Below are positions 1 through 7,215 of a stretch of DNA of 64,000 bases, piece after piece. Position 1 is the stretch's first letter, and each line of letters opens with the position of its first letter. The notes under the pieces were generated by a model. It did no database searches and was not told the origin of the DNA. It saw only the letters and a program-made list of their open reading frames with translations. The translations under genes were made by a program, and so were the position numbers. This DNA is from Catenulispora sp. EB89 (GTDB taxonomy: Bacteria > Actinomycetota > Actinomycetes > Streptomycetales > Catenulisporaceae): assembly GCF_041261445.1 (NCBI RefSeq), contig NZ_JBGCCU010000006.1, forward strand, positions 372,001-436,000, written 5' to 3'.

Positions 1-713
1 TTCTGCCGGTTCGCACCCTCCACCAGGCTGATCATCCGGTCGATGAAGGTCTCGCCGGGCTTGGACGTGATCTTCACGACGATCCGGTCGGAGAGCACCT
101 TGGTACCGCCGGTCACCGCCGAGCGGTCACCGCCGGACTCCCGGATGACCGGGGCCGACTCGCCGGTGATCGCCGACTCGTCCACCGAGGCCACACCCTC
201 GACGACGTCACCGTCGCCGGGGATGACCTGGCCGGCCTCGACGACCACGTAGTCGCCGAGCTTCAGCTCGGTGCCGGGGACCTCGGTGACCTCACCGGAG
301 ACGCCGGCCGCGCCGGAGACACCCGGAGTCCAGGACGCCAGGCGCCGCGCGATGGTCGTGGTCTTGGCCTTGCGCAGGGTGGCGGCCTGCGCCTTGCCGC
401 GGCCCTCGGCCACCGCCTCGGCCAGGTTGGCGAACACCACGGTCAGCCACAGCCAGACGGTGATGACCCAGGCGAACACCGAGGGCTTGGTGATGGCCTC
501 GTACGTGGTCAGCGCGGAGCCGACCTCGACGACGAACATCACCGGGTTCTTCATCATGACCCGGGGGTCGAGCTTCTTCAGGGCGTCCGGAAGCGACTTC
601 CAGAGCATCTTCGGATCGAGGAACCCACCGCCCACGCGGTGCGGTTCGCCGCCCGGCTTCTGCTGCGGGGCCCGCGGCGCGGGGGCAGCTTCAGTCAGAG
701 TGTTGCTTGACAT
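1..713 (-). CDS. kdpB: Potassium-transporting ATPase subunit KdpB (N-terminal part)
   Basis: This is the catalytic P-type ATPase subunit of the KdpFABC high-affinity potassium pump, which hydrolyses ATP to drive uptake through KdpA. About 237 residues are visible from ATG 713 before the window edge cuts the gene. They include two N-terminal membrane segments and the actuator domain, with the ITGESAPV motif (the TGES loop needed for dephosphorylation) followed by SGGDRSAVTGGT. The DKTGT phosphorylation site would lie beyond the edge. The start overlaps the kdpA stop as TGATG, so the two are translationally coupled. The identification is firm; only truncation by the window is notable. Confidence 0.97.
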   Translation of the reverse strand, partial: MSSNTLTEAAPAPRAPQQKPGGEPHRVGGGFLDPKMLWKSLPDALKKLDPRVMMKNPVMFVVEVGSALTTYEAITKPSVFAWVITVWLWLTVVFANLAEAVAEGRGKAQAATLRKAKTTTIARRLASWTPGVSGAAGVSGEVTEVPGTELKLGDYVVVEAGQVIPGDGDVVEGVASVDESAITGESAPVIRESGGDRSAVTGGTKVLSDRIVVKITSKPGETFIDRMISLVEGANRQ

Positions 714-2398
714 CAGTGCAGTCCTTCAGCGAGCGGCCCGAGCGACAGGGCCGGGAAGTAGGTGAGGCCGACCACCAGCAGGACGGTGCCCAGCAGCATC
801 GCCGCGAACAGCGGCGAGGCGGTCTTGAGCGTGCCCTCGGTCTCCGGCACCGGCTTCTGCTTGGCCAGCGAGCCGGCCAGCGCCAGAACCCAGATCATCG
901 GCAGGAACCGGCCGAACATCATGGCCAGCGCGCCGGCGGTGTTCCACCAGTGGGTGTTTCCGGACAGGCCGCCGAACGCCGAGCCGTTGTTGTTGCCCAT
1001 CGAGGTGAAGGCGTACAACACCTCACTGAAGCCGTGTGGCGATGGACTTCCGTTGGGCCCCAGGTTGCCGCTGCTGATCGAGGCTGTCTCACCCTTCAGG
1101 GCCATGGCCAGACCGGTGAAGATCAGCACCACGGCGGGGGTCGTCAGGATGTACAGCGCCGCGTACTTCATCTCGGCCGGGCGGATCTTCTTGCCCAGGT
1201 ACTCCGGCGTGCGGCCGACCATCAGACCGGCGATGAACACCGTGACGATGGCCAGGATCAGAATGCCGTAAAGCCCTGAGCCGGTGCCGCCGGGCGCGAT
1301 CTCACCGAGCATCATGTTGAACATGGCCGCACCGCCGCCGAACGGCGAATACGAGTCGTGCCAGGAGTTGACGGCACCGGTCGAGGTCAGCGTCGTACTG
1401 GTCATGAACAGGGTCGAGGCCGGGATGCCGAACCTGGACTCCTTGCCCTCCAGCGCGGCATGGCCGTCGGCGAGGTTGATGCCGTGGTGGTGGACCTCGA
1501 AGAAGGTCGAGAACGCCAGCGAGCCGATCCAGATGATCGCCATCACCGACAGGATCGTGTAGCCCTGCCGGTGCGAGCCGACCATCTTGCCGAAGGTGCG
1601 CGGCAGCGCGAAGCCGATGACCAGCAGCAGGTAGATCTCGATCAGGTTCGTGAACGAGGAGGGGTTCTCGAACGGATGCGCGCTGTTGGCGTTGAAGATG
1701 CCGCCGCCGTTGGTGCCGAGCTCCTTGATGACCTCCTGGGAGGCGGTGGCGCCGGTGTACAGGCTCTGGTCGCCGTTGATCGTGTGCACCACGGTCAGGT
1801 GGCTGGACAGCTCCTGCGTGGCCCCGCACGCGACCAGGATGATCGCGAACACGATCGAGAACGGCAGCATCAGGCGGAGCAGCACCCGGGTAAGGTCCAC
1901 CCAGAAGTTGCCGAGGCGGTCGGTCTTGCTGCGCGTGAAGCCGCGGATCAGGGTCGCGACCACGGCGATGCCGACCGAGGCCGACACGAAGTTCTGCACC
2001 GCCAGGCCCGTCGCCTGCGCGACGTAGCCCAGCGTGTTCTCGCCGGCGTAGTTCTGCCAGTTGGTGTTCGTGACGAAGGACGCGGCCGTGTTGTAGGCCA
2101 GGTCGGCGTTCATCTTCGGCATGCCCAGCGCCATCATCAGGTGGTGCTGGACCCGCAGCAGCAGGTACAGGAGCAGGACCCCGACGGCGGAGATGGCGAA
2201 CACCGAACGCAGGTACGTACCCCACGTCTGGTCCGCCTCGGAATCCACGCCCATCGTCTTGTACAGGACCTTCTCCACCCGAAGATGCTTCTTCGAGGTG
2301 AGAATGTGCGCCATGTAGTCCCCCAGCGGCCGGTAGGACACGGCCAGCAGGAGGACCAGGGCGGCGACTTGGAGCAAGCCGGCCCAGGTGTCCGACAT
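713..2398 (-). CDS. kdpA: Potassium-transporting ATPase subunit KdpA
   Basis: This is the channel-like potassium-binding subunit of KdpFABC in the cytoplasmic membrane. The 561-residue length is normal for the family and the protein has about ten membrane segments. The four selectivity-filter loops of the SKT superfamily fold can be seen: TNTNWQNYAGE, TNGGGIFNAN, TSTGAVNSW and TSMGNNNGSAFGG. It sits between kdpF and kdpB with one-base TGATG overlaps on both sides, the usual kdpFAB layout. Expression is expected to follow KdpD/KdpE, encoded about 5 kb to the right on the other strand. Confidence 0.98.
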   Translation of the reverse strand: MSDTWAGLLQVAALVLLLAVSYRPLGDYMAHILTSKKHLRVEKVLYKTMGVDSEADQTWGTYLRSVFAISAVGVLLLYLLLRVQHHLMMALGMPKMNADLAYNTAASFVTNTNWQNYAGENTLGYVAQATGLAVQNFVSASVGIAVVATLIRGFTRSKTDRLGNFWVDLTRVLLRLMLPFSIVFAIILVACGATQELSSHLTVVHTINGDQSLYTGATASQEVIKELGTNGGGIFNANSAHPFENPSSFTNLIEIYLLLVIGFALPRTFGKMVGSHRQGYTILSVMAIIWIGSLAFSTFFEVHHHGINLADGHAALEGKESRFGIPASTLFMTSTTLTSTGAVNSWHDSYSPFGGGAAMFNMMLGEIAPGGTGSGLYGILILAIVTVFIAGLMVGRTPEYLGKKIRPAEMKYAALYILTTPAVVLIFTGLAMALKGETASISSGNLGPNGSPSPHGFSEVLYAFTSMGNNNGSAFGGLSGNTHWWNTAGALAMMFGRFLPMIWVLALAGSLAKQKPVPETEGTLKTASPLFAAMLLGTVLLVVGLTYFPALSLGPLAEGLH

Positions 2399-2487
2399 CA
2401 GAACTTCTCCGGGAGGATCAGGGCCGCTATGAGGTAGCCGACCAGCAGGACCGACACGATCAGGCCGATGATGTTCTCAGCGCTCAA
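2398..2487 (-). CDS. kdpF: KdpF small membrane subunit
   Basis: This 29-residue single-span protein begins MSAENIIGL from a TTG codon and ends LPEKF, the usual ending of actinobacterial KdpF. KdpF stabilises the KdpABC complex in the membrane. The TTG start is chosen because it gives the family-typical N-terminus. The reading frame overlaps the end of the preceding peptide gene by 11 bases and its own stop overlaps the kdpA start (TGATG). Such tight overlaps imply coupled translation from one message. Confidence 0.88.
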   Translation of the reverse strand: MSAENIIGLIVSVLLVGYLIAALILPEKF

Positions 2488-2566
2488 GACGCTCGACCCC
2501 CTTGATGATCAACGCGAGAAGGGCGAAGAACGCGATCGTGATCCCGACGAAAATCACGTCGGCCAT
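2477..2566 (-). CDS. 29-residue membrane peptide heading the kdp operon
   Basis: A short frame starts at ATG 2566 behind a good ribosome site (AAGGAG, 7 bases upstream). It encodes a peptide beginning MADVIFVG, continuing as one hydrophobic helix (about residues 4-21) and ending KGVERLER. It overlaps kdpF by 11 bases, so kdpF translation probably depends on it. Its size and shape are like KdpF itself, which suggests a second tiny subunit or a duplicated KdpF. I believe similar peptides precede kdpF in other actinobacteria, but no function is assigned. The strong ribosome site and coupling make it very likely translated. Confidence 0.75.
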   Translation of the reverse strand: MADVIFVGITIAFFALLALIIKGVERLER

Positions 2567-2768
2567 CAGGTGCTCCTTGGATTCGAGGACGGGGTTACGC
2601 AGATCAGTGAAGCCGCCGGGAGCGCGCGTGCCGGGTGCGCAAGCGCGATGCAAACGGACCCGGCACGGATGCGCACACGGTCCAAACATGCAGGTCCGTA
2701 GTCGCTCGCCTACTATCCGTGAAGTGCCTGTTCCTGACTTTCCGTGAGACATCAGGTGAGTGCAAACC
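2567..2768. promoter_or_regulatory. Divergent promoter region of kdp operon and amidohydrolase
   Basis: This is a 200-base intergenic stretch between divergent genes. It contains GATGCAAACG at 2647-2656, which recurs upstream of kdpD at 7133-7142, so it may be a KdpE-binding element. Exact promoter boxes are not clear. The amidohydrolase ribosome site AGGTGAG lies at 2754-2760, eight bases before ATG 2769. Confidence 0.45.
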
Positions 2769-4424
2769 ATGAGCGACATAACGGTGATCCGGCACGCCGA
2801 TCTGATCTTGCGCGGCGGCCGTGTGCACACGCTGGACGCCGCCGACACCGTGGTCTCGTCGCTGGCCGTGGCCGACGGGGTCGTCGCGGCGGTCGGCGAC
2901 GACCGGGAGACCGCGGCGCTGCTCGGCCCGGACACCGAGGTGCGGGACCTGGAGGGCCGCACGGTCGTCCCCGGCCTGCACGACTCGCACCTGCACCTGG
3001 CCGATGCCGGCAACAGCTGGAACCTGCAGGTGCGCTGGGACGGCGTGCCGTCCCTGGCCGACGCGCTGCGCCTGCTCGCGGTCCGGGCCGCCGAGGCCGC
3101 CCCCGGCCAGTGGGTGCGGGTGGTCGGCGGCTGGTCCGACTCCCAGTTCGCCGAGCACCGGCTGCCCACGCTCGCGGAGATCGAGTCGGTGTCGGCGGAC
3201 GTGCCGGTGCTGGTGGTCTTCCTGGACACCGCGGCTTTCCTGAATCGGGCCGCGCTGCGGGCCCTGGGCTACGACAAGTCCACGCCGGACCCGCCCGGCG
3301 GCGAGATCCAGCGGGACGCGTCGGGGAACCCCACCGGGCTGCTCATCGCCCGGCCGAGCCCTGCGGTGCTGGCACTGGCCATCCTCGGGGCGCCGCGGCT
3401 GGCGCCGGACGAGCGGGTGAACTCCACACGCCGGTTCCTGGGCGAGCTGAGCCGGCGCGGGGTGACCGGTGTGATCGACGCTGGGGCGACCGACTTCGGG
3501 GTGAGCAGCGTCCCCGACTGCTACGACGCGCTGCGGACGCTGCGTGCGCAGAACCGCTTGTGCGTGCGGACGGCGCTGAACGTGTCGGCCTCCCGGCCCG
3601 GCGAGGAGCGCGAGGAGCTGGCCACGCTGCTCCGGGGCCTGAACTTCGGCGGCGACGACATGCTGTGGTTCAACGGGGTCGGCGAGGGGCTGGCGCTGGA
3701 CGGCATGGACTCCTCGAACTTCGCGGAGCCACGTCCGGAGCTGCCCGGCGAGCTGGGACGGCACCTGGAGCCGGTGGTGCGGCTGCTGGTGGAGAACCGG
3801 TGGCCGTTCACCTTCCACGCCACCTTCGACGAGACGATCGTCCGGTTCCTCGGGGTGCTGGAGACGGTGAACCGCGACGTCCCCTTCGACGGCCTGCGCT
3901 GGGCCGTGGAGCACGCCGAGACCATCCGGCCGGAGACCATCGACCGGGTGGCGGCGCTCGGCGGCGGGATCACGGTGCAGCACCGGATGGCCTACCGGGG
4001 CGAGCGGTTCCTGAAGCGCTACGGGCCCGAGGCGGCCCGGCACGTGCAGCCGGTGATGGAGATGCTGACCCGCGGCGTGCCGGTCGGCGGCGGCACCGAC
4101 GGCACCTGGCTGGCCGACGCCAACCCCTGGGGCGCGCTGCGCTGGTTCACGACCGGCACCACCCTCGGCGGGCTGGAGATGTGGCGTCCGGAGGACCGGC
4201 TGGACCGCACGCTGGCGCTGCGGCTGTTCACCGAGGGCAGCGCGTGGTTCGCCGGCGACCAGCGGCGACGCGGCACGCTGGAGCCGGGGATGCTCGCGGA
4301 CTTCGCGGTGCTGTCAGGGGACTACTTCAGCGTTCCCGAGGCCGAGATGGCCGACCTGGAGTCGGTGTTGACCGTGGTCGGCGGCAAGGTCGTGTACGAG
4401 GGCGGCCCCTTCGCGGCGCGGTAA
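2769..4424 (+). CDS. Amidohydrolase family protein (YtcJ-like, amidohydrolase 3)
   Basis: This is a 551-residue metal-dependent hydrolase of the TIM-barrel amidohydrolase superfamily, YtcJ-like branch. The protein opens with the small beta domain, then the metal-binding DSHLH motif (His74 and His76). Near the C-terminus the GGTDGTW segment supplies the usual metal-site Asp, and the last 60 residues complete the beta domain. The length matches the family (about 530-560). ATG 2769 is chosen over an upstream GTG because AGGTGAG is correctly spaced. The substrate cannot be told from sequence; members act on amides and cyclic imides. It stands alone, divergent from kdp, and ends before a terminator hairpin. 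Confidence 0.88.
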   Translation: MSDITVIRHADLILRGGRVHTLDAADTVVSSLAVADGVVAAVGDDRETAALLGPDTEVRDLEGRTVVPGLHDSHLHLADAGNSWNLQVRWDGVPSLADALRLLAVRAAEAAPGQWVRVVGGWSDSQFAEHRLPTLAEIESVSADVPVLVVFLDTAAFLNRAALRALGYDKSTPDPPGGEIQRDASGNPTGLLIARPSPAVLALAILGAPRLAPDERVNSTRRFLGELSRRGVTGVIDAGATDFGVSSVPDCYDALRTLRAQNRLCVRTALNVSASRPGEEREELATLLRGLNFGGDDMLWFNGVGEGLALDGMDSSNFAEPRPELPGELGRHLEPVVRLLVENRWPFTFHATFDETIVRFLGVLETVNRDVPFDGLRWAVEHAETIRPETIDRVAALGGGITVQHRMAYRGERFLKRYGPEAARHVQPVMEMLTRGVPVGGGTDGTWLADANPWGALRWFTTGTTLGGLEMWRPEDRLDRTLALRLFTEGSAWFAGDQRRRGTLEPGMLADFAVLSGDYFSVPEAEMADLESVLTVVGGKVVYEGGPFAAR

Positions 4425-4476
4425 TCACGTGGTTCTACGGGTTCGCGGCTGATCGGCTCTGCCTAGCGTTGTGGAC

Positions 4477-4498
4477 GCCCCACCGAGGGGGGTGGGGC
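4477..4498 (+). terminator. Hairpin after the amidohydrolase
   Basis: GCCCCACC (4477-4484) pairs with GGTGGGGC (4491-4498) around a six-base loop. It lies 53 bases after the amidohydrolase stop. There is no real T-run, as is common for actinobacterial terminators. Confidence 0.5.
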
Positions 4499-4525
4499 AT
4501 TCCGAGCATGTGGGGGGAACCATCA

Positions 4526-5008
4526 ATGCACTGTCGTCGATTCGCGGTCGCGGCCGCCGTCATCGCGCTGCCTTTCGCGCTGACCGCCTGCTCGTCGAGC
4601 GGGACCAGCGGCACCGGCGGGACCGGCGGGTCCGGGCCGCTCGGGGCTGTCGGGCAGAAGACCGTCCAGCTGAACCCGCCGGCGACCGCCGGCACACCCT
4701 CGGCTTCCCAGAGCCTGGTCGCGTCCTCGGCGTTCTGTGCGGCCATAGCCAAAGCCAGCGACGACTCGGCCAAGCAGGACGCGGGTGACACCAGCATCAC
4801 CAACGCGACCGCCATCGCGGATATGGAGGCCGCCCTCGCCGCCGCCCCAGCCCCGGTCAAGAACGACATGCAGACCATCGTCGACGCGGGGCGCACGGCT
4901 ATCGCGAACGGCCAGGACATCAACTCCGGCCAGAACGTCAGCCCGGAGGCCGACGCGGCCGGGGACCGCGTGCTCAGCTGGGCCTCCGCCAACTGCACCT
5001 TCCACTAG
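4526..5008 (+). CDS. Small secreted lipoprotein of unknown function
   Basis: This 160-residue protein has a lipoprotein signal: charged start MHCRRF, hydrophobic core, then lipobox LTAC with the lipidated Cys22. A Ser/Gly/Thr-rich linker follows, then a compact helical domain of about 100 residues with two Cys (FCAAI and the final NCTF), which could form a disulphide outside the membrane. GGGGGAA upstream supports ATG 4526. The gene is convergent with lysA, seven bases apart. I do not recognise the domain; small lipoproteins of this design are common and mostly uncharacterised in actinobacteria. Confidence 0.8.
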   Translation: MHCRRFAVAAAVIALPFALTACSSSGTSGTGGTGGSGPLGAVGQKTVQLNPPATAGTPSASQSLVASSAFCAAIAKASDDSAKQDAGDTSITNATAIADMEAALAAAPAPVKNDMQTIVDAGRTAIANGQDINSGQNVSPEADAAGDRVLSWASANCTFH

Positions 5009-5015
5009 TCCGCCG

Positions 5016-6392
5016 CTACAGGCTCACATCGCGCGCCTGCAGGTCCTCCAGCGTCTCGCGCCGTATCAGGACCCTGGCGACCCCGTCGCGGACCGCGATC
5101 ACCGGCGGGCGGCAGACCTGGTTGTAGGTCGAGGCCATCGAGTGCTGGTACGCGCCGGTGCACGGGACCGCGAGCAGGTCGCCGGGGCGCAGGTCGGAGG
5201 GCAGCGGCAGGTCGTGCGCGATGACGTCGCCGGCCTCGCAGTGCCGGCCGACGACGGTCATCGGCTCGGTCGGGGCGGTGGAGGAGCGGCCGATGAGGCG
5301 TGCGGTGTAGGCGGAGCCGTAGAGGGCGGGGCGCGGGTTGTCGCTCATGCCGCCGTCGACCGCGACGAAGGTCCTGACACCGGGGATGCGCTTCATCGTC
5401 AGCACCCGGTACAGGGTCACGCCGGCGCGCGCCACGATCGCGCGGCCGGGCTCGACGGTCAGCTTGGGCACCGGGAGCCGGTGCTGGCGGCAGGCTTTGG
5501 CGATCACGGTGCGGACCGTGCGCGCGTACAGGTCCAGATCGAAGTCGGGGTCGCCGTCGCGATAGCCGACCGCGTGGCCGCCGCCGAGGTCAAGTTCGGG
5601 GACGGTGACGCGGTACTCGTCGCGGATCCACGCCATCAGCGCGATCAGGCGGCGGGCGGCCTCGGCGAAGACGTCGACGGAGGTGATCTGGCTGCCGAGG
5701 TGGCAGTGCAGGCCGGCGAGTTCCAGGGCGGGCTTGTCGGCCAGCTGCCAGTGCAGCACCTGGCGGACCGCGTCGGCCGCCGCGCCGGTGGACAGCGAGA
5801 ACCCGAACTTCTGGTCCTCGACGCCGGTCGCGACCGCCTTGTGGGTGTGCGCGTCGACGCCCGGCGTGACGCGGATCAGCACCTTCTGCGGGTGACCCGC
5901 GTGCGCGGCGACCGCGAGCTGCGTGATCTCGTACGTGGAGTCCACCACGACGCGCCCGACGCCGTAGGCCAGCGCGTCCTGCACGTCGCGCGGCGTCTTG
6001 GCGTTGCCGTGCAGCACGATGCGCTCGGCCGGGAAGCCGACGTGGCGGGCCAGCGCGAGCTCGCCGCCGGAGCAGACGTCCAGGGACAGTCCCTCGTCCT
6101 GGATCCAGCTGATCATCGCGCGGCAGAGGAAGGCCTTGCCGGCATAGGCGATCTCAGCTTCGGGCAGAGCGGCACGATAGGCGCGGGCCCGGGCACGCAC
6201 GTCGGCCTCGTCCAGGACGTAGGCGGGGGTGCCGTAGGTCGCGGCGATCTCCGCCAGCCGGACGCCGCCGACCGCCAGATCCTCCTCACCGGTGGCAGTG
6301 GGTGAAGAAGGGGTCTTCGTCGGGGTCGCCAGGCCGGTGGTCGTCAGCGGCCACGGAGTCGTCTCGGCGGACAACCGCAGTCGGTTCGTCAT
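5016..6392 (-). CDS. lysA: Diaminopimelate decarboxylase (LysA-type PLP enzyme)
   Basis: This is a fold-III PLP decarboxylase that would convert meso-diaminopimelate to L-lysine. It is 458 residues from ATG 6392. Lys86 in AYAGKAFLC is the Schiff-base lysine. The HCHLGSQ, GGGHAVGY and EPGRAIVA segments and a terminal Y-N-x-x-CRPPVIAV region match the family. The segment WPLTT...VGGV...YGTPAYVLDE is typical of the longer actinobacterial LysA form, which supports a start upstream of VGGV. No clear ribosome site precedes ATG 6392. It is downstream of the SAV_915-like gene on the same strand. A second, non-lysine role for this paralogous type is possible. Confidence 0.9.
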   Translation of the reverse strand: MTNRLRLSAETTPWPLTTTGLATPTKTPSSPTATGEEDLAVGGVRLAEIAATYGTPAYVLDEADVRARARAYRAALPEAEIAYAGKAFLCRAMISWIQDEGLSLDVCSGGELALARHVGFPAERIVLHGNAKTPRDVQDALAYGVGRVVVDSTYEITQLAVAAHAGHPQKVLIRVTPGVDAHTHKAVATGVEDQKFGFSLSTGAAADAVRQVLHWQLADKPALELAGLHCHLGSQITSVDVFAEAARRLIALMAWIRDEYRVTVPELDLGGGHAVGYRDGDPDFDLDLYARTVRTVIAKACRQHRLPVPKLTVEPGRAIVARAGVTLYRVLTMKRIPGVRTFVAVDGGMSDNPRPALYGSAYTARLIGRSSTAPTEPMTVVGRHCEAGDVIAHDLPLPSDLRPGDLLAVPCTGAYQHSMASTYNQVCRPPVIAVRDGVARVLIRRETLEDLQARDVSL

Positions 6393-6471
6393 CGCAGTCG
6401 CAATCGTCGGTGGGACAACCGCAGAACCAGACCTGCGGCGCGGACTCGGTGGAGTGGTGTTCAGTGAGCAT
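6286..6471 (-). CDS. Possible 61-residue Cys/Asp-rich small protein
   Basis: A frame from ATG 6471 overlaps the end of the SAV_915-like gene by 11 bases and ends at TGA directly before GGAGGA. It encodes an acidic peptide with the cluster CGCPTDDCDCDD and a terminal THCHR. It overlaps the first 107 bases of the annotated lysA in another frame, and GC at third positions is similar in the two frames (about 80 percent), so neither wins by codon use. It may be a real coupled peptide or a shadow of lysA. The match of lysA's N-terminus to its family argues for the shadow reading. Confidence 0.25.
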   Translation of the reverse strand: MLTEHHSTESAPQVWFCGCPTDDCDCDDEPTAVVRRDDSVAADDHRPGDPDEDPFFTHCHR

Positions 6472-6919
6472 GGCGGGCCGCCAGGCGGATGCGGGCGCCG
6501 GCGCGGCGGCGCGTGGGAGAGATCGCCTGCAGGGCCACCAGCGGCTTCGGCGCTATCGCGACCGTGGCGCGCTCGGGACGCGGGATCGGGAGCGGCGCGG
6601 GGCTCGGGAGCGGCGCGGGGCTCGGGGCCAAGGCGGGGGCCGGGGCGAACGGGACCGCGTCCACGCGGGTCTCCTCGGCGCCGGCCTCGGCGAACATGAA
6701 ACGCGCGACCCGCGCGTTCAGCGGGATCCAGCTCTGTTCCGGTCCGAACACCGAAGCCAGCGCGGCCTCGCAGGTGAACGCGAGCCCGACCCGGCGGCCG
6801 TCGGGAAGGCGGCCGGTACGCACGGCGATCGAGCCGCAGCGGCCGGAGCGGACGGGGACCAGCAGCAGGCGCCGGTCGTCCTCGGTCCGTTCGTCGGGCT
6901 CCAAAACAGTGGTGTCCAC
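6461..6919 (-). CDS. SAV_915-like protein
   Basis: This 152-residue protein has an N-terminal domain resembling the SAV_915 family of actinobacteria. The recognisable part is LPDGRRVGLAFTCEAALASVFGPEQSWIPL, split here as GRRVGLAFTCEAAL and VFGPEQSWIPL. The family is found in Streptomyces-type genomes and has no known function. The second half is a Pro/Ala-rich repeat (APAPALAPSPAPLPSP) and a basic end, probably disordered. It precedes lysA on the same strand with 68 bases between. A palindrome CCTACCT-ccga-AGGTAGG lies 30-47 bases upstream of the start. Confidence 0.7.
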   Translation of the reverse strand: MDTTVLEPDERTEDDRRLLLVPVRSGRCGSIAVRTGRLPDGRRVGLAFTCEAALASVFGPEQSWIPLNARVARFMFAEAGAEETRVDAVPFAPAPALAPSPAPLPSPAPLPIPRPERATVAIAPKPLVALQAISPTRRRAGARIRLAARHAH

Positions 6920-7215
6920 GGTGTTGCTCCTCGTGTTGCAGGGCCTTCCCTACCTCCGAAGGTAGGAGCCGGAAACGGCCTCCGGCAGAGCCGCCAACGT
7001 GATCCAAGCGGCCCGGCCCCGGATCCCCACGGCTTGCAAGCAGAGCTTGTGAACCGGCGCACGATGCAGGTCCGCGCGGTCGGCCGCCGGGATGAAAGGG
7101 GCGATCCGGGTTGTTTGAAGAATTGCAAACGAGATGCAAACGCCACCGGTTATCCACTCATTCGCGCACGTGCGACGATCAGTGACGTGACTGTGGTGAC
7201 TGGGGAGAATGTGCG
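6920..7215. promoter_or_regulatory. Divergent promoter region of SAV_915-like gene and kdpD
   Basis: This region holds an inverted repeat CCTACCT/AGGTAGG at 6949-6966, close to the leftward gene. Near kdpD there are two direct copies of TGCAAACG at 7124-7131 and 7135-7142, starting exactly 11 bases apart. One more copy lies upstream of the kdpFAB operon. The repeat spacing of one helical turn is the pattern used by OmpR/KdpE-type regulators, so autoregulation by KdpE is likely but unproven. Confidence 0.5.

Noticed and set aside
2604-4043. Long open frame opposite the amidohydrolase gene
   Set aside because: The product is His/Arg/Gln/Ala-rich low-complexity sequence with no family features, and the plus-strand amidohydrolase covers the region with clear motifs.
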